Source: a virus. From it: a stretch of DNA of 29,769 nucleotides. The notes below the pieces were generated by a model. That model was given only the letters and a program-made list of their open reading frames with translations. It made no database searches and was not told the DNA's origin. The stretch spans positions 1 to 29,769 of IMG/VR virus record IMGVR_UViG_3300044809_000115. One strand, written 5' to 3'. Within the stretch, counting starts at the first letter, position 1. Each line of letters opens with the position of its first letter. A program made the translations under genes and the position numbers. Shown here piece after piece: positions 21,385 to 27,755 of the stretch.

Positions 21385-21710
21385 ACGACCACCTCGAGCC
21401 CGACCAGCAGCGCCCGGACGTGGGGGGCCGCCTCGACCTTGCGTATCGCGTAGCCGACGGTGGAGTGGTCGAGCCCGAGCGCGGTGCCGACGTCGCGCCA
21501 GCTCATCCCGGTGCGGAACAGCAGCCATGCGGCCCCGTGTCGCGCGGCGGCGGTGCGCCGGTTGCGTCCGCGGCCGAGCAGTTCGGGGAGCGGTACTTCG
21601 TAGAGGTCGGCGGCGCGCTGGATGAGGTCGTGGGCGTGGGGGCCGAGCGCGCCAGCGATCTCCTGGTCGATGAAGTCGCGCATGTGGCGCAGGTCGTCGA
21701 GGCGGCTCAT
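21381..21710 (-). CDS. DnaA domain IV-like HTH protein
   Basis: A 109-residue protein with a long N-terminal helix and a C-terminal segment resembling the DNA-binding domain IV of DnaA: LPELLGRGRNRRTAAARHGAA, WLLFRTGMSWRDVGTALGL and DHSTVGYAIRKVE. In DnaA the D-H-(S/T)-T-V motif binds the DnaA box. No ATPase domain is present. It could steer host replication factors to the phage origin or mask host DnaA boxes. The ATG at 21710 overlaps the stop of the 34-residue gene. Confidence 0.82.
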   Translation of the reverse strand: MSRLDDLRHMRDFIDQEIAGALGPHAHDLIQRAADLYEVPLPELLGRGRNRRTAAARHGAAWLLFRTGMSWRDVGTALGLDHSTVGYAIRKVEAAPHVRALLVGLEVVV

Positions 21711-21811
21711 GGTCGGCCGAACTTCACGACGGGCAGCCCGCAGCGGGACCACGGGCCGCGGGTGACGGGGTGGAGGGTGACGTGGCAGCCGGGGCGGGGG
21801 GACGGGTTCAT
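21707..21811 (-). CDS. 34-residue coupled mini-gene
   Basis: Starts at ATG 21811 (ATGA overlap) and its stop overlaps the next start. The product, MNPSPRPGCHVTLHPVTRGP then WSRCGLPVVKFGRP, has two Cys and three His or Trp residues in a beta-like pattern, which may be a metal-binding peptide. Overlap on both sides is the main support for translation. Confidence 0.48.
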   Translation of the reverse strand: MNPSPRPGCHVTLHPVTRGPWSRCGLPVVKFGRP

Positions 21812-22071
21812 GGGGTGCGCTCGTCGATGAAGCGGGCGGGGTGAGCGCCGCCGGTCACCTCGTAGAGACCCCAGATGCAGGCGCCCTGACGCCGGTAGCC
21901 CTGCCCGCTGTCGGCGAGCGTCTTCCCGTTGGCCGCGACCACTCGCCAGCGCCAAAGTGAGGCGACGTCTCGGTAGATCTCGGCGTGCGGGCGGTATCGC
22001 TGCGCCCGGTCGTGGTCACGCAGCAGTTCGGCCTCCCACTCGGCGAGGGGCTCCTCTATTGGCGCGCTCAC
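21808..22071 (-). CDS. Hypothetical protein with DUF1508-like segment
   Basis: An 87-residue protein started by GTG at 22071 (GTGA overlap). The C-terminal half, LWRWRVVAANGKTLADSGQG, followed by YRRQGACIWGLYEVTGG, resembles the YegP/DUF1508 pattern in which a short beta sheet precedes a helix. The N-terminal half is an acidic helix. The family match is suggestive only. Confidence 0.62.
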   Translation of the reverse strand: MSAPIEEPLAEWEAELLRDHDRAQRYRPHAEIYRDVASLWRWRVVAANGKTLADSGQGYRRQGACIWGLYEVTGGAHPARFIDERTP

Positions 22072-22229
22072 GGCGACACCGGCTCGTCGGCCTCATGCTC
22101 GGACGCTGCTGCCACGATCCACCCCAGCGGGGTCAGCCAGTAGCGAGCCCCGAGGCAGGTCCCGACGTCGCGTGACGGGGGTGTGGGGGGCGGCTGGTCC
22201 ATCGCGTCGAGGAAGTGGTCACTCTGCAT
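22068..22229 (-). CDS. 53-residue hypothetical protein
   Basis: A small gene whose ATG at 22229 lies 11 bases inside the end of the preceding gene. The product, MQSDHFLDAMDQPPPTPPSR, then GTCLGARYWLTPLGWIVAAA, has a Pro-rich linker and a beta-like segment with a single Cys. No family is recognised. It ends in a GTGA overlap. Confidence 0.55.
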   Translation of the reverse strand: MQSDHFLDAMDQPPPTPPSRDVGTCLGARYWLTPLGWIVAAASEHEADEPVSP

Positions 22230-22791
22230 TGGGCTCGCCTGTCACGGCCGCGACGTAGTCCGCGTCCGCCCGGAGCGTTTCGACCTCTGCCACGATGGCC
22301 GCCTGACGTTCGGGGTCGGCGGTGTGCCACTCGGTCTGGAGCGCGGCGATCTTGACGTCGGTCTCGCTCACAGGTGCCGACGAGGGGGCGTCGTCGGGCA
22401 GCGGCTCGATGGTGTGGGACGCCTTCTTCCCGCGCGTCTCGTTGAGGGCCACGACGAACCGCTTCTCGATGTGAGACAGGTGGCTCACCCTGATCCCACC
22501 GACAGCCTGCCCGCCGAACTTCACGGCGGGGTCGCGGTAGAGCCTCATCCGCCGGCCCACGTACATCGCTGCGTCAGGACCCCAGGCTGTGACGAGGATC
22601 CGGCGCACGGTCTTGCTCGGCTTGAACGGTCGGTCCTTGGGGAACTCGCCGAGCGTGATCGCGAACGGCTGCTCGTCGGAGCCGGTCTTGTGGACCTCCG
22701 CGATGGTGAAGACACGCGGCCCTGAGATCAGGTCGTCTCCGTTGAGCTGGTCGCTCTTGGGCACGATGGTGTCGGTCAGGTCGATACTCAC
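22219..22791 (-). CDS. Recombination partner of the exonuclease (hypothetical, possibly ssDNA-binding)
   Basis: A 190-residue protein beginning at GTG 22791, overlapping the exonuclease stop. Recognisable stretches are TIVPKSDQLNGDDLISGPR, FTIAEVHKTGSDEQPFAI, WGPDAAMYVGRRMRLYRDP and GGIRVSHLSHIEKRFVVALN, a pattern repeatedly found beside RecE-like nucleases in actinophages. A basic Arg/Lys-rich loop and a beta-rich core suggest nucleic acid binding. By position it could act as a RecT-like annealing or ssDNA-binding partner, but no RecT/Red-beta motif is visible. Confidence 0.74.
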   Translation of the reverse strand: MSIDLTDTIVPKSDQLNGDDLISGPRVFTIAEVHKTGSDEQPFAITLGEFPKDRPFKPSKTVRRILVTAWGPDAAMYVGRRMRLYRDPAVKFGGQAVGGIRVSHLSHIEKRFVVALNETRGKKASHTIEPLPDDAPSSAPVSETDVKIAALQTEWHTADPERQAAIVAEVETLRADADYVAAVTGEPNAE

Positions 22792-23462
22792 AGGATCATC
22801 TCCATCTCGATGGGCCGCTCGGTTGCGGGTAGTCCCTTGGTTGCCTTCTCGTAGGCCGCGACCATCTCGGCGGCCTTGGTCTCGAACGACGCGACGGCCA
22901 GGACGATGGCCCCGAACCATTCGAGGTCGGGCTCCACGCGCTTGACCCACAGGGGCATCCCGCCGCAGTACGACACGTAGTCGCACCAGGCGCGCCCGGA
23001 CACGAGGAGCCCGGCCTGCATCTGGGCCATGTTCTCGGGGGGGACGGCGTCGGACAGGATCGTCTGGAGGTGCTTCTTCTGCCTCCGCGACTTGACCTCG
23101 ATCAGCCCGTCGTCTCCGACCAGGCCGTCGGGTGAGTAGCCGATGGAGAAGTCCCAGTCGTCGCGGACCATGAATCCGACCGGCTTGACGGGGGCGTAGT
23201 TCTCGCCGTACTTCTCGGCGGCGAGGGGCTCGTCGTTGATCCCGCGCAGCATGTCGTCGTTGACGTAGGTCGGCTCGGTGTAGCCCGTGATCCGTTCGGC
23301 GACGAGTGTGGCCGTGAGCCCGCGAGAGGTGTCGTTGTTCGCTGGGGCCAGCGTCGTGGTCGTCAGGAGTTGGCCGACGACTGAGGCTGTGACCATGCCG
23401 CGTCGCTGGGCGTGCCACTCGTCCGAGCCTTGGATGAGGTCGGGCAGTTCGCGGAGGGTCAT
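22788..23462 (-). CDS. YqaJ/RecE-type viral exonuclease
   Basis: A 224-residue PD-(D/E)xK nuclease. The N-terminus LIQGSDEWHAQRRGMVTAS is the usual YqaJ opening (EWHAQR plus T-A-S), and the active site is GYSPDGLV (D112) followed by LIEVKSR (E122, K124). A C-terminal QMQAGLLVSGRAWCDYVSY completes the fold. It is the 5'-3' exonuclease of phage recombination and would work with the gene coupled downstream. The ATG at 23462 overlaps the preceding stop by one base. Confidence 0.93.
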   Translation of the reverse strand: MTLRELPDLIQGSDEWHAQRRGMVTASVVGQLLTTTTLAPANNDTSRGLTATLVAERITGYTEPTYVNDDMLRGINDEPLAAEKYGENYAPVKPVGFMVRDDWDFSIGYSPDGLVGDDGLIEVKSRRQKKHLQTILSDAVPPENMAQMQAGLLVSGRAWCDYVSYCGGMPLWVKRVEPDLEWFGAIVLAVASFETKAAEMVAAYEKATKGLPATERPIEMEMIL

Positions 23463-23638
23463 CAGCACGGCACCTCGTCCAGCGCCTCGAGCTCGACCAC
23501 CCGGAGGCACTCGTCGCAGACCTCGGCGGCCTCGCACCCGTCGCACACGCAGATCCCGTGCGGGCAGGGCGGGAAGGCGTCCATGTTGACCGCCGTCCCG
23601 CACCGCTCGCAGGTGCCGTTGTCGCTGCGGTCGCTCAT
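23462..23638 (-). CDS. 58-residue zinc-ribbon protein
   Basis: A 58-residue protein with CERCGTAVNMDAFPPCPHGI, then CVCDGCEAAEVCDECLRVV, ten Cys or His ligands enough for two zinc sites. It ends in an acidic helix and Pro-Cys. The ATG at 23638 overlaps the preceding stop. It may be a small regulator of the recombination genes. No family is recognised. Confidence 0.7.
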   Translation of the reverse strand: MSDRSDNGTCERCGTAVNMDAFPPCPHGICVCDGCEAAEVCDECLRVVELEALDEVPC

Positions 23639-23811
23639 GGCCCACCCCACTGGCGGTCCATGTCCCGCTCCCATGCCTCCGCAGCCCGGTCGGCCTCCCC
23701 GCCCAGGTCCCGCTGTGACCGTGGGCTGCCCCAGGCCTGCTCGTCCTCGCGGGCGGCGATGGCCGCGAGGCATCGCTGGCAGTCGTCCCCCGGACACTCG
23801 TGGCGGGTCAT
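23635..23811 (-). CDS. 58-residue hypothetical protein
   Basis: The product opens MTRHECPGDDCQRCLAAIAA, a C-x4-C-x2-C knuckle, and continues as a charged helix (REDEQAWGSPRSQRDLGGEA) ending WERDMDRQWGGP. The ATG at 23811 and the stop both overlap neighbours (ATGA). No family recognised. Confidence 0.66.
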   Translation of the reverse strand: MTRHECPGDDCQRCLAAIAAREDEQAWGSPRSQRDLGGEADRAAEAWERDMDRQWGGP

Positions 23812-24275
23812 TGGGGGATGCCGGGGGACAGGATGGTGACGGCCTCGTGGCGGATGTCATCCCACGGCTTCTGCTTATTGCGGCTGTACCAGTGAGGTTC
23901 AAGGTCGGCGTTCTCGCAGCGGACCCAACGCGAACCGAAGGCATCCTCGACCACGGCCCCGAGTCCCCGCGGCTCCTCGATGCGGGGACTCGGGTCGGCG
24001 AACTCGCGGAGGGCGGTTTGGAGGGCGTCCTCCGCGCGGCAACCGTGCGCCATCATCACCGTGGCGAGCTCGGCAACAGCAACCATGTCCTCCGGGTCGA
24101 TGACCACGAGGCGGCGGGCATCGCTGATCTCGACGTCCCTCATGCCACCAGTCGCGAATCGCCAGAGCGGACCCTGGAGGTGTGCGTAGTAGAGCGCGAC
24201 CCTGCGCACGCCGTCGTTGCACATGACCATCGCCACGTCCCCCGGCCTCCACTCGCTCGCGTCGTAGCCGCTCAT
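23808..24275 (-). CDS. Hypothetical protein of actinophage type
   Basis: A 155-residue protein: MSGYDASEWRPGDVAMVMCN, VRRVALYYAHLQGPLWRF, then a helical EDMVAVAELATVMMAHG and, near the C-terminus, VVEDAFGSRWVRCENADLEP and HWYSRNKQKPWDDI. The last segment is commonly seen in actinophage early proteins that fold as a beta barrel with a W-x-R patch. No function is assigned. The ATG at 24275 overlaps the preceding stop; the six upstream codons are noise. Confidence 0.72.
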   Translation of the reverse strand: MSGYDASEWRPGDVAMVMCNDGVRRVALYYAHLQGPLWRFATGGMRDVEISDARRLVVIDPEDMVAVAELATVMMAHGCRAEDALQTALREFADPSPRIEEPRGLGAVVEDAFGSRWVRCENADLEPHWYSRNKQKPWDDIRHEAVTILSPGIPQ

Positions 24276-24466
24276 GCCGCACCTTCGGCCCATGCCAACG
24301 CTTCCGCCCGGATCGCGTCGGCCCGCTCATCCGCCAACCGCGCCTGTGCCCGGTGTGCTACTGCGGCGGCACGTTCGACAGCGATGCGGTCCTGGTAGGC
24401 GGCGAGGGTTGCGGACCATGCCGGGTAGTGGGGGGTGGTGAACGGGGCGACCTCGGGCTTGATCAT
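24272..24466 (-). CDS. 64-residue helical hypothetical protein
   Basis: The product, MIKPEVAPFTTPHYPAWSAT, is followed by a continuous Ala/Arg/Glu helix (AAYQDRIAVERAAAVAHRAQ, then ARLADERADAIRAEALAWAE). This resembles a coiled coil. The ATG at 24466 overlaps the preceding stop. No family recognised. Confidence 0.66.
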   Translation of the reverse strand: MIKPEVAPFTTPHYPAWSATLAAYQDRIAVERAAAVAHRAQARLADERADAIRAEALAWAEGAA

Positions 24467-24690
24467 CGGCGTAGCCACTTGCCGGTTGCTTCGCTGTAGA
24501 CAGGCGGGATGGTCTGCACCTGCGTGACGGGGTTGGTCTCCTCGACGTGAGCGCGTGTGAGGCGGCAAGCGCACCCACCCATCGAGCACGGGCCAACCTT
24601 CGGCGGAGGACCCCCACTCCAACTGCCCGCCTCGTGGACTTGTGACGGGTGCTTGCAGTCTGAGCAGCGGTGGATCGGGACGGTTCCCAT
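24463..24690 (-). CDS. 75-residue zinc-binding protein
   Basis: A 75-residue protein with HRCSDCKHPSQVHEAGSW and PCSMGGCACRL, six Cys/His ligands in a ribbon-like spacing, then RAHVEETNPVTQVQTIPPVY. The start at 24690 is supported by AGAGGA five bases upstream, better than the in-frame ATG 21 codons earlier. It follows a 77-base gap after the methyltransferase, so it may carry its own ribosome loading. Confidence 0.7.
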   Translation of the reverse strand: MGTVPIHRCSDCKHPSQVHEAGSWSGGPPPKVGPCSMGGCACRLTRAHVEETNPVTQVQTIPPVYSEATGKWLRR

Positions 24691-24767
24691 TGTGTTCCTC
24701 TTTCGGTGGTGGGTTGTTGGGGGACGGTCGGGGCGCGGCGGTGTACGCAGCACGCCCCGGCCGCGTC

Positions 24768-25256
24768 TTACTCACCCCCGGCTGGCTCGTTCAGGAAGGT
24801 GATCCAGTGGGTGTCCGACGACTTCCCGGCGCGGACGTGACCGACTAACGGCTTGTGGTCGGTGAGCGCGAGCACTTCACGGACCGGGATCTGCGTCTCG
24901 TTCCACTTGAAGATCAAGACCCCATCGGGACCGAGGACCCGGAAGCACTCGGCGAACCCGGAGGCCAGGTCTTCACGCCACGTCGAGACGTCGAGACGCC
25001 CGTACTTCTTGAACATCCATGAGCGGTGGCCAACACGGGTGAGGTGCGGCGGGTCGAAGATGACGACGCGGAAGTGATCGTTGGGGAATGGGATGGCGCG
25101 GAAGTCGAGGATGACGTCGGGGTGAACCTCGAGTGCGCGTCCGTCGCAGAGGATGTGTGACTCGGAGCGTTGATCGCCGAAGACGACGCGGGGGTCCTCG
25201 CGGTCGAAGTAGAACATCCGCGACCCGGATGCTGGGTCGAGCACGGTCGCGGTCAC
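24768..25256 (-). CDS. SAM-dependent methyltransferase (DNA methylase-like)
   Basis: A 162-residue class I methyltransferase. Motif I is in ATVLDPASGSRMFYF, and motif IV is VVIFDPPHLTRVG (FDPPH). A beta-hairpin GPDGVLIFKWNETQI and a closing helix pattern follow, with HWITFLNEP near the C-terminus. The D-P-P-H motif is typical of small phage N6-adenine-type or base-modifying methylases. The GTG at 25256 overlaps the stop of the membrane peptide gene (GTGA). It lacks a target-recognition domain, so it may modify free bases or act with a partner. This is the second orphan methylase of the window. Confidence 0.82.
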   Translation of the reverse strand: MTATVLDPASGSRMFYFDREDPRVVFGDQRSESHILCDGRALEVHPDVILDFRAIPFPNDHFRVVIFDPPHLTRVGHRSWMFKKYGRLDVSTWREDLASGFAECFRVLGPDGVLIFKWNETQIPVREVLALTDHKPLVGHVRAGKSSDTHWITFLNEPAGGE

Positions 25257-25414
25257 TGGCCTGTCCCTGTCATGGGTGAGAACTGGGCGACCACCGAGGC
25301 GTGTAGGGCAGCAGCGATACACGCGAACACGATCAGGACGGCTAGGGCTGCGGCTGCGGTGCCGAGTCCGGGTGCGTAGAGGGTGTGGCGGCGGGGGCTG
25401 CGGTCCGTGATCAT
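25253..25414 (-). CDS. 53-residue single-helix membrane protein
   Basis: The product MITDRSPRRHTLYAPGLGT is followed by a hydrophobic helix, AAAALAVLIVFACIAAALHA (about residues 20-39), and a polar tail. Arg residues before the helix suggest an N-in orientation. The ATG at 25414 overlaps the HTH protein stop. The function is unknown; it sits between the excisionase-like gene and the methyltransferase gene. Confidence 0.66.
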   Translation of the reverse strand: MITDRSPRRHTLYAPGLGTAAAALAVLIVFACIAAALHASVVAQFSPMTGTGQ

Positions 25415-25671
25415 GCGGACCGTCTACGGGCTGCGGAGCGTGGCGTCTGTCCAGGGACCCTCGTAGCCGGCGCGTTGGAGAGGGTCGGTGCGACGGAGTG
25501 TTGGGCGACGATTTGTGCGGCTTGTTCCTCGGTGTAGCGGATTTCGAGGGGGACGCGGCTGATGCGGACGTGGGGCCAGTGGTGGCGTTTGCGGAGTTTT
25601 TCGACGGTGGTGGCGTCGAGGCCGTTGAGGAGTGCGCCGAGGTCGGTGGGGGTGAGCAACGGGGCGGTCAT
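25411..25671 (-). CDS. Excisionase-like HTH DNA-binding protein
   Basis: An 86-residue protein with a MerR/excisionase-like HTH: LLTPTDLGALLNGLDATTVE, KLRKRHHWPHVRISRVPLEI and RYTEEQAAQIVAQ, followed by a basic tail ending RSAARRRSA. It matches small phage Xis or HTH_17-type proteins in length and pattern. It follows the lipoprotein gene by four bases and is coupled to the membrane peptide. It could direct excision with the integrase at 27.8-28.9 kb, an inference from the fold and context. Confidence 0.75.
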   Translation of the reverse strand: MTAPLLTPTDLGALLNGLDATTVEKLRKRHHWPHVRISRVPLEIRYTEEQAAQIVAQHSVAPTLSNAPATRVPGQTPRSAARRRSA

Positions 25672-25675
25672 CGCG

Positions 25676-26260
25676 TCACTTCGTCTTCGCGATGGTCCCT
25701 GGCCCGAGGGGCTGGGCGTCGCCGTACTGAGGAAGCGGCTGGTCACTAATCTGCTGGTTGATACCGAGGCCGACCGAGTACTCGACGTACGCGCCAGTCA
25801 CGGCGTCCTTGCCGTAGAACTCCGAGCAGTTGGAGGACGACGCGTATGTGCCGTCGACCGAGGGGCCGGGGACCAGCAGGGGGACGGTGGCTCCATCAGT
25901 TCCGCCGTCGAAGGTCTCCACGCGGTAGGGCGGAATGATCGACGTGCAATAGGAGACGGGCAGGCCGTCCAGAACGTAGTAACCGAAGACGTTGCTCTGG
26001 GAGTCACGGAGATAGACGTAGGCGACCTTGCCCTTGCTGCCCCAGGTGTCGATCCAGAAGTTCTTGGTCGCGCGGGTGGGCGAGTAGGGCATGGAGTGGA
26101 CAGGCTGCGTCGCGATCAGCTTCGTGTAGGTGTCCTCGCGGGACTGGTCTTCCTGCTTCTGTGCGGCGGGTGGGGCGTGACTGTCGCCACCGCAAGCGGT
26201 GAGGCTGAACGGGAGTGCGACGAGGGCGACACCGAGGGTGAGGGTGCTCAGCTTGCGCAT
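25676..26260 (-). CDS. Phage lipoprotein
   Basis: A 194-residue protein with a lipoprotein signal: KLSTLTLGVALVALPFSL, then the lipobox LTAC (C23). The mature part includes YTKLIATQPVHSMPYSPTR, AYVYLRDSQSNVFGYYVL, DGLPVSYCTSIIPPYRVE and VDGTYASSSNCSEFYGKDA. These stretches recur in lipoproteins from unrelated phages and prophages. Anchored outside the membrane, it is a candidate superinfection-exclusion factor, but no such role has been shown here. Its start overlaps the membrane-protein gene by 13 bases. Confidence 0.85.
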   Translation of the reverse strand: MRKLSTLTLGVALVALPFSLTACGGDSHAPPAAQKQEDQSREDTYTKLIATQPVHSMPYSPTRATKNFWIDTWGSKGKVAYVYLRDSQSNVFGYYVLDGLPVSYCTSIIPPYRVETFDGGTDGATVPLLVPGPSVDGTYASSSNCSEFYGKDAVTGAYVEYSVGLGINQQISDQPLPQYGDAQPLGPGTIAKTK

Positions 26261-26703
26261 GACGTGTGGTTTCCCTTCAAGGAGATTTGGTAGGGCAGAT
26301 CGGATGCTCGGAAGTTGGCAGCCGTGTCGGCCTTGCGCGCGTCGGCGTTGTACTGGTTGATCACTTGGGCGCGGATATTGGTCGTGGCGGCGCTATTCGC
26401 CACGTACTGCGCGTTCGTCTTGTCGGTGCGCCACATGGAGAGCGCCGACGCGCGTCGGGTTTCGGCGGACTGAATGGCCGCGCAGGTGTCGTAGAAGTGG
26501 TCGTACTGAGCGATCCGGTAGTTCGGGTCGGCGTGGATTCGCTGGTACTGCTTCGCTTGCCCGATGGGGTCAGCGATCAGCGTCTTCACTAGGAAGACGC
26601 CCCCACCCAGGAGGCTGAAGAAGATGACGGCGACGACGATCCAGCCCCCGATGCGGAGGCCCCCGCGGCGGCTTGTGCGGTCAATCTCTTGCCAGTCGCT
26701 CAT
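26248..26703 (-). CDS. Membrane protein with extracytoplasmic domain
   Basis: A 151-residue protein: cytoplasmic MSDWQEIDRTSRRGGLRIGG, one transmembrane helix (WIVVAVIFFSLLGGGVFLV, about residues 21-39), then a charged helical domain with YQRIHADPNYRIAQYDHFYD and IQSAETRRASALSMWRTDK. It is coupled to the lipoprotein and to the Cro-like gene, overlapping both. Similar membrane genes occur beside lipoproteins in phage immunity regions. Function is unknown; superinfection exclusion is the leading idea. Confidence 0.78.
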   Translation of the reverse strand: MSDWQEIDRTSRRGGLRIGGWIVVAVIFFSLLGGGVFLVKTLIADPIGQAKQYQRIHADPNYRIAQYDHFYDTCAAIQSAETRRASALSMWRTDKTNAQYVANSAATTNIRAQVINQYNADARKADTAANFRASDLPYQISLKGNHTSCAS

Positions 26704-26933
26704 GCGGCGGCCCGCTCAGCCTCGGCCGCGATGCGGCTCGCTGTGGTGCCCAGAACAGAGGCGATCAACCCCAACTCGTTGATCGTGAACGGGGAGTGCC
26801 CACCGAGACGGCGGGTCAGAGTGGTGCGCGGGATGGTGGTGCTCTCGGCGAGCGACTTCACCGAGATGTCTTGCTGGGCCATCGTTCGTGTGACGATGGC
26901 TGCGACCGTTTGGGTCGCTGACGGGGTGACCAT
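26700..26933 (-). CDS. Cro-like HTH regulator
   Basis: A 77-residue protein with an XRE-type HTH: VAAIVTRTMAQQDISVKSLA, ESTTIPRTTLTRRLGGHSPF and TINELGLIASVLGTTASRI. It is the first gene of the leftward operon, read from a promoter with a palindromic operator. The start at 26933 is the only one compatible with that promoter; the mRNA would be leaderless or nearly so. It is probably Cro, or the repressor if the plus-strand gene is Cro-like; gene position favours Cro. Confidence 0.82.
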   Translation of the reverse strand: MVTPSATQTVAAIVTRTMAQQDISVKSLAESTTIPRTTLTRRLGGHSPFTINELGLIASVLGTTASRIAAEAERAAA

Positions 26934-26939
26934 GTGGTC

Positions 26940-26969
26940 ATCGTAAGTGACCCGCGGGTCACCCTGCAA
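26940..26969 (-). promoter_or_regulatory. Early leftward promoter
   Basis: TTGCAG (26969-26964) and TACGAT (26945-26940) are separated by 18 bases on the minus strand. TACGAT ends six bases before the ATG of the Cro-like gene, so the transcript would begin at or within a base or two of the start codon. The spacer contains the palindrome. Confidence 0.72.
26947..26962. promoter_or_regulatory. Perfect 16 bp palindromic operator
   Basis: The sequence GTGACCCGCGGGTCAC is a perfect palindrome that fills the spacer between -35 and -10 of the early leftward promoter. A regulator bound here would block RNA polymerase. A related GTGACC half-site lies at 27009-27014, over the rightward promoter. Confidence 0.82.
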
Positions 26970-27008
26970 CCGAAACGCGGAAGTTTCTGAGCAAATTCTG
27001 TATCTGTG

Positions 27009-27043
27009 GTGACCGATTGGGTACTTTAGTGGCATGAGTACCC
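27009..27043 (+). promoter_or_regulatory. Rightward promoter and flanking inverted repeats
   Basis: TACTTT at 27022-27027 stands six bases before the ATG at 27034, so a leaderless mRNA is likely; no strong -35 is evident. GTGACC at 27009-27014 repeats the operator half-site. GGGTACT (27019-27025) and AGTACCC (27037-27043) form a perfect 7 bp inverted repeat spanning the -10 and the start codon, a second possible operator or a hairpin that hides the start. Confidence 0.6.
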
Positions 27044-27375
27044 GAAAGAAGCGAGGCGGCCTCAACGCCGCCGTGGCCGCTGTACTAGAAGGCGAGCGAG
27101 CAGCAGCGGACCTGAACTACCCCACCCTCGGGCAACGATGCGGGCTCTCGGCCCGCACCCTGATGCGCAAACTGTCGACCCATGAGGCCGACCTCGACAT
27201 CAACGAGGTGGCGGCGATTGGCGAGGTCTTTCACCTGGCCCCGTCAGAGGTCGTCGCCAGGGGTGAGGAGTATCAGCTCCGCAACTCACCCGAGGACGTC
27301 GGCCGCGAGATCGCGCGCCTCATTAACGACCGCCGAGATGCAGAGGCTCGACGGACCAGGGGCGACGCGGGCTGA
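27034..27375 (+). CDS. HTH regulator, probable immunity repressor
   Basis: A 113-residue plus-strand protein, STRKKRGGLNAAVAAVLEGE, then AAADLNYPTLGQRCGLSART, LMRKLSTHEADLDINEVAAI and GEVFHLAPSEVVARGEEY: an XRE-type HTH in residues about 25-75 and a basic helical tail. It diverges from the Cro-like gene over a shared operator region. Its likely leaderless start and the repeat over it suggest autoregulation. By position it is the candidate lysogeny repressor; no experiments are available. Confidence 0.8.
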   Translation: MSTRKKRGGLNAAVAAVLEGERAAADLNYPTLGQRCGLSARTLMRKLSTHEADLDINEVAAIGEVFHLAPSEVVARGEEYQLRNSPEDVGREIARLINDRRDAEARRTRGDAG

Positions 27376-27420
27376 ACCAAACGGTCACGCCTTGCGTCCA
27401 ATGTGGACAGACGCCTAACG

Positions 27421-27438
27421 CGGACGGGTCTCCGTCCG
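27421..27438 (+). terminator. Possible hairpin after the repressor gene
   Basis: CGGACGG (27421-27427) pairs perfectly with 27432-27438 over 7 bp with a 4-base loop GTCT. Two T residues follow and no long T-tract, so it is a weak terminator candidate between the repressor-like gene and the membrane-protein gene. Confidence 0.45.
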
Positions 27439-27476
27439 TTGAATGGGGTCAACACACAATTGAAGCGGGGCAGTGT

Positions 27477-27755
27477 ATGACGCGACTCCACCGGCAACTT
27501 CTCGGGGTATCCCTTTGGGTCTCCGCCGTACTGATGATGACCTCAGCGACCGTCGACAGTGACCTCCAACTGGCCGGGTGGGCGATCCTCGTTGCGCTCG
27601 GTGCGTGCGTGTTCACGGGTTGGCTCTTACTTGAGGGCTGCCGGAACCAGATGCTTCACGCGATCGCGGAGGAGGAGGACAAGATCGACAGGCTGGTTGG
27701 GACGATCCTTGGCGAGCTGGGGAAGGGTGAGCGGCCGACGATCGTGCGGGACTAG
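27477..27755 (+). CDS. Two-helix membrane protein, convergent with integrase
   Basis: A 92-residue protein with two predicted transmembrane helices (QLLGVSLWVSAVLMMTSA, about residues 7-24, and AGWAILVALGACVFTGWLLL, about 33-52), then a cytoplasmic-type charged tail, NQMLHAIAEEEDKIDRLVGT. Its stop overlaps the integrase stop in a CTAG. It lies downstream of the repressor on the same strand and might be expressed in lysogens, perhaps as an exclusion or immunity protein. No family is recognised. Confidence 0.75.
   Translation: MTRLHRQLLGVSLWVSAVLMMTSATVDSDLQLAGWAILVALGACVFTGWLLLEGCRNQMLHAIAEEEDKIDRLVGTILGELGKGERPTIVRD

Noticed and set aside
25562-26293. Plus-strand frame of 243 residues over the lipoprotein gene
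   Set aside because: The minus-strand lipoprotein has a clear lipobox and recurring phage motifs, while the plus product has none.
27376-27476. attP core downstream of the integrase
   Set aside because: No tRNA-like sequence or direct repeat pair is visible in this gap, and the partner half-site would lie outside the window.
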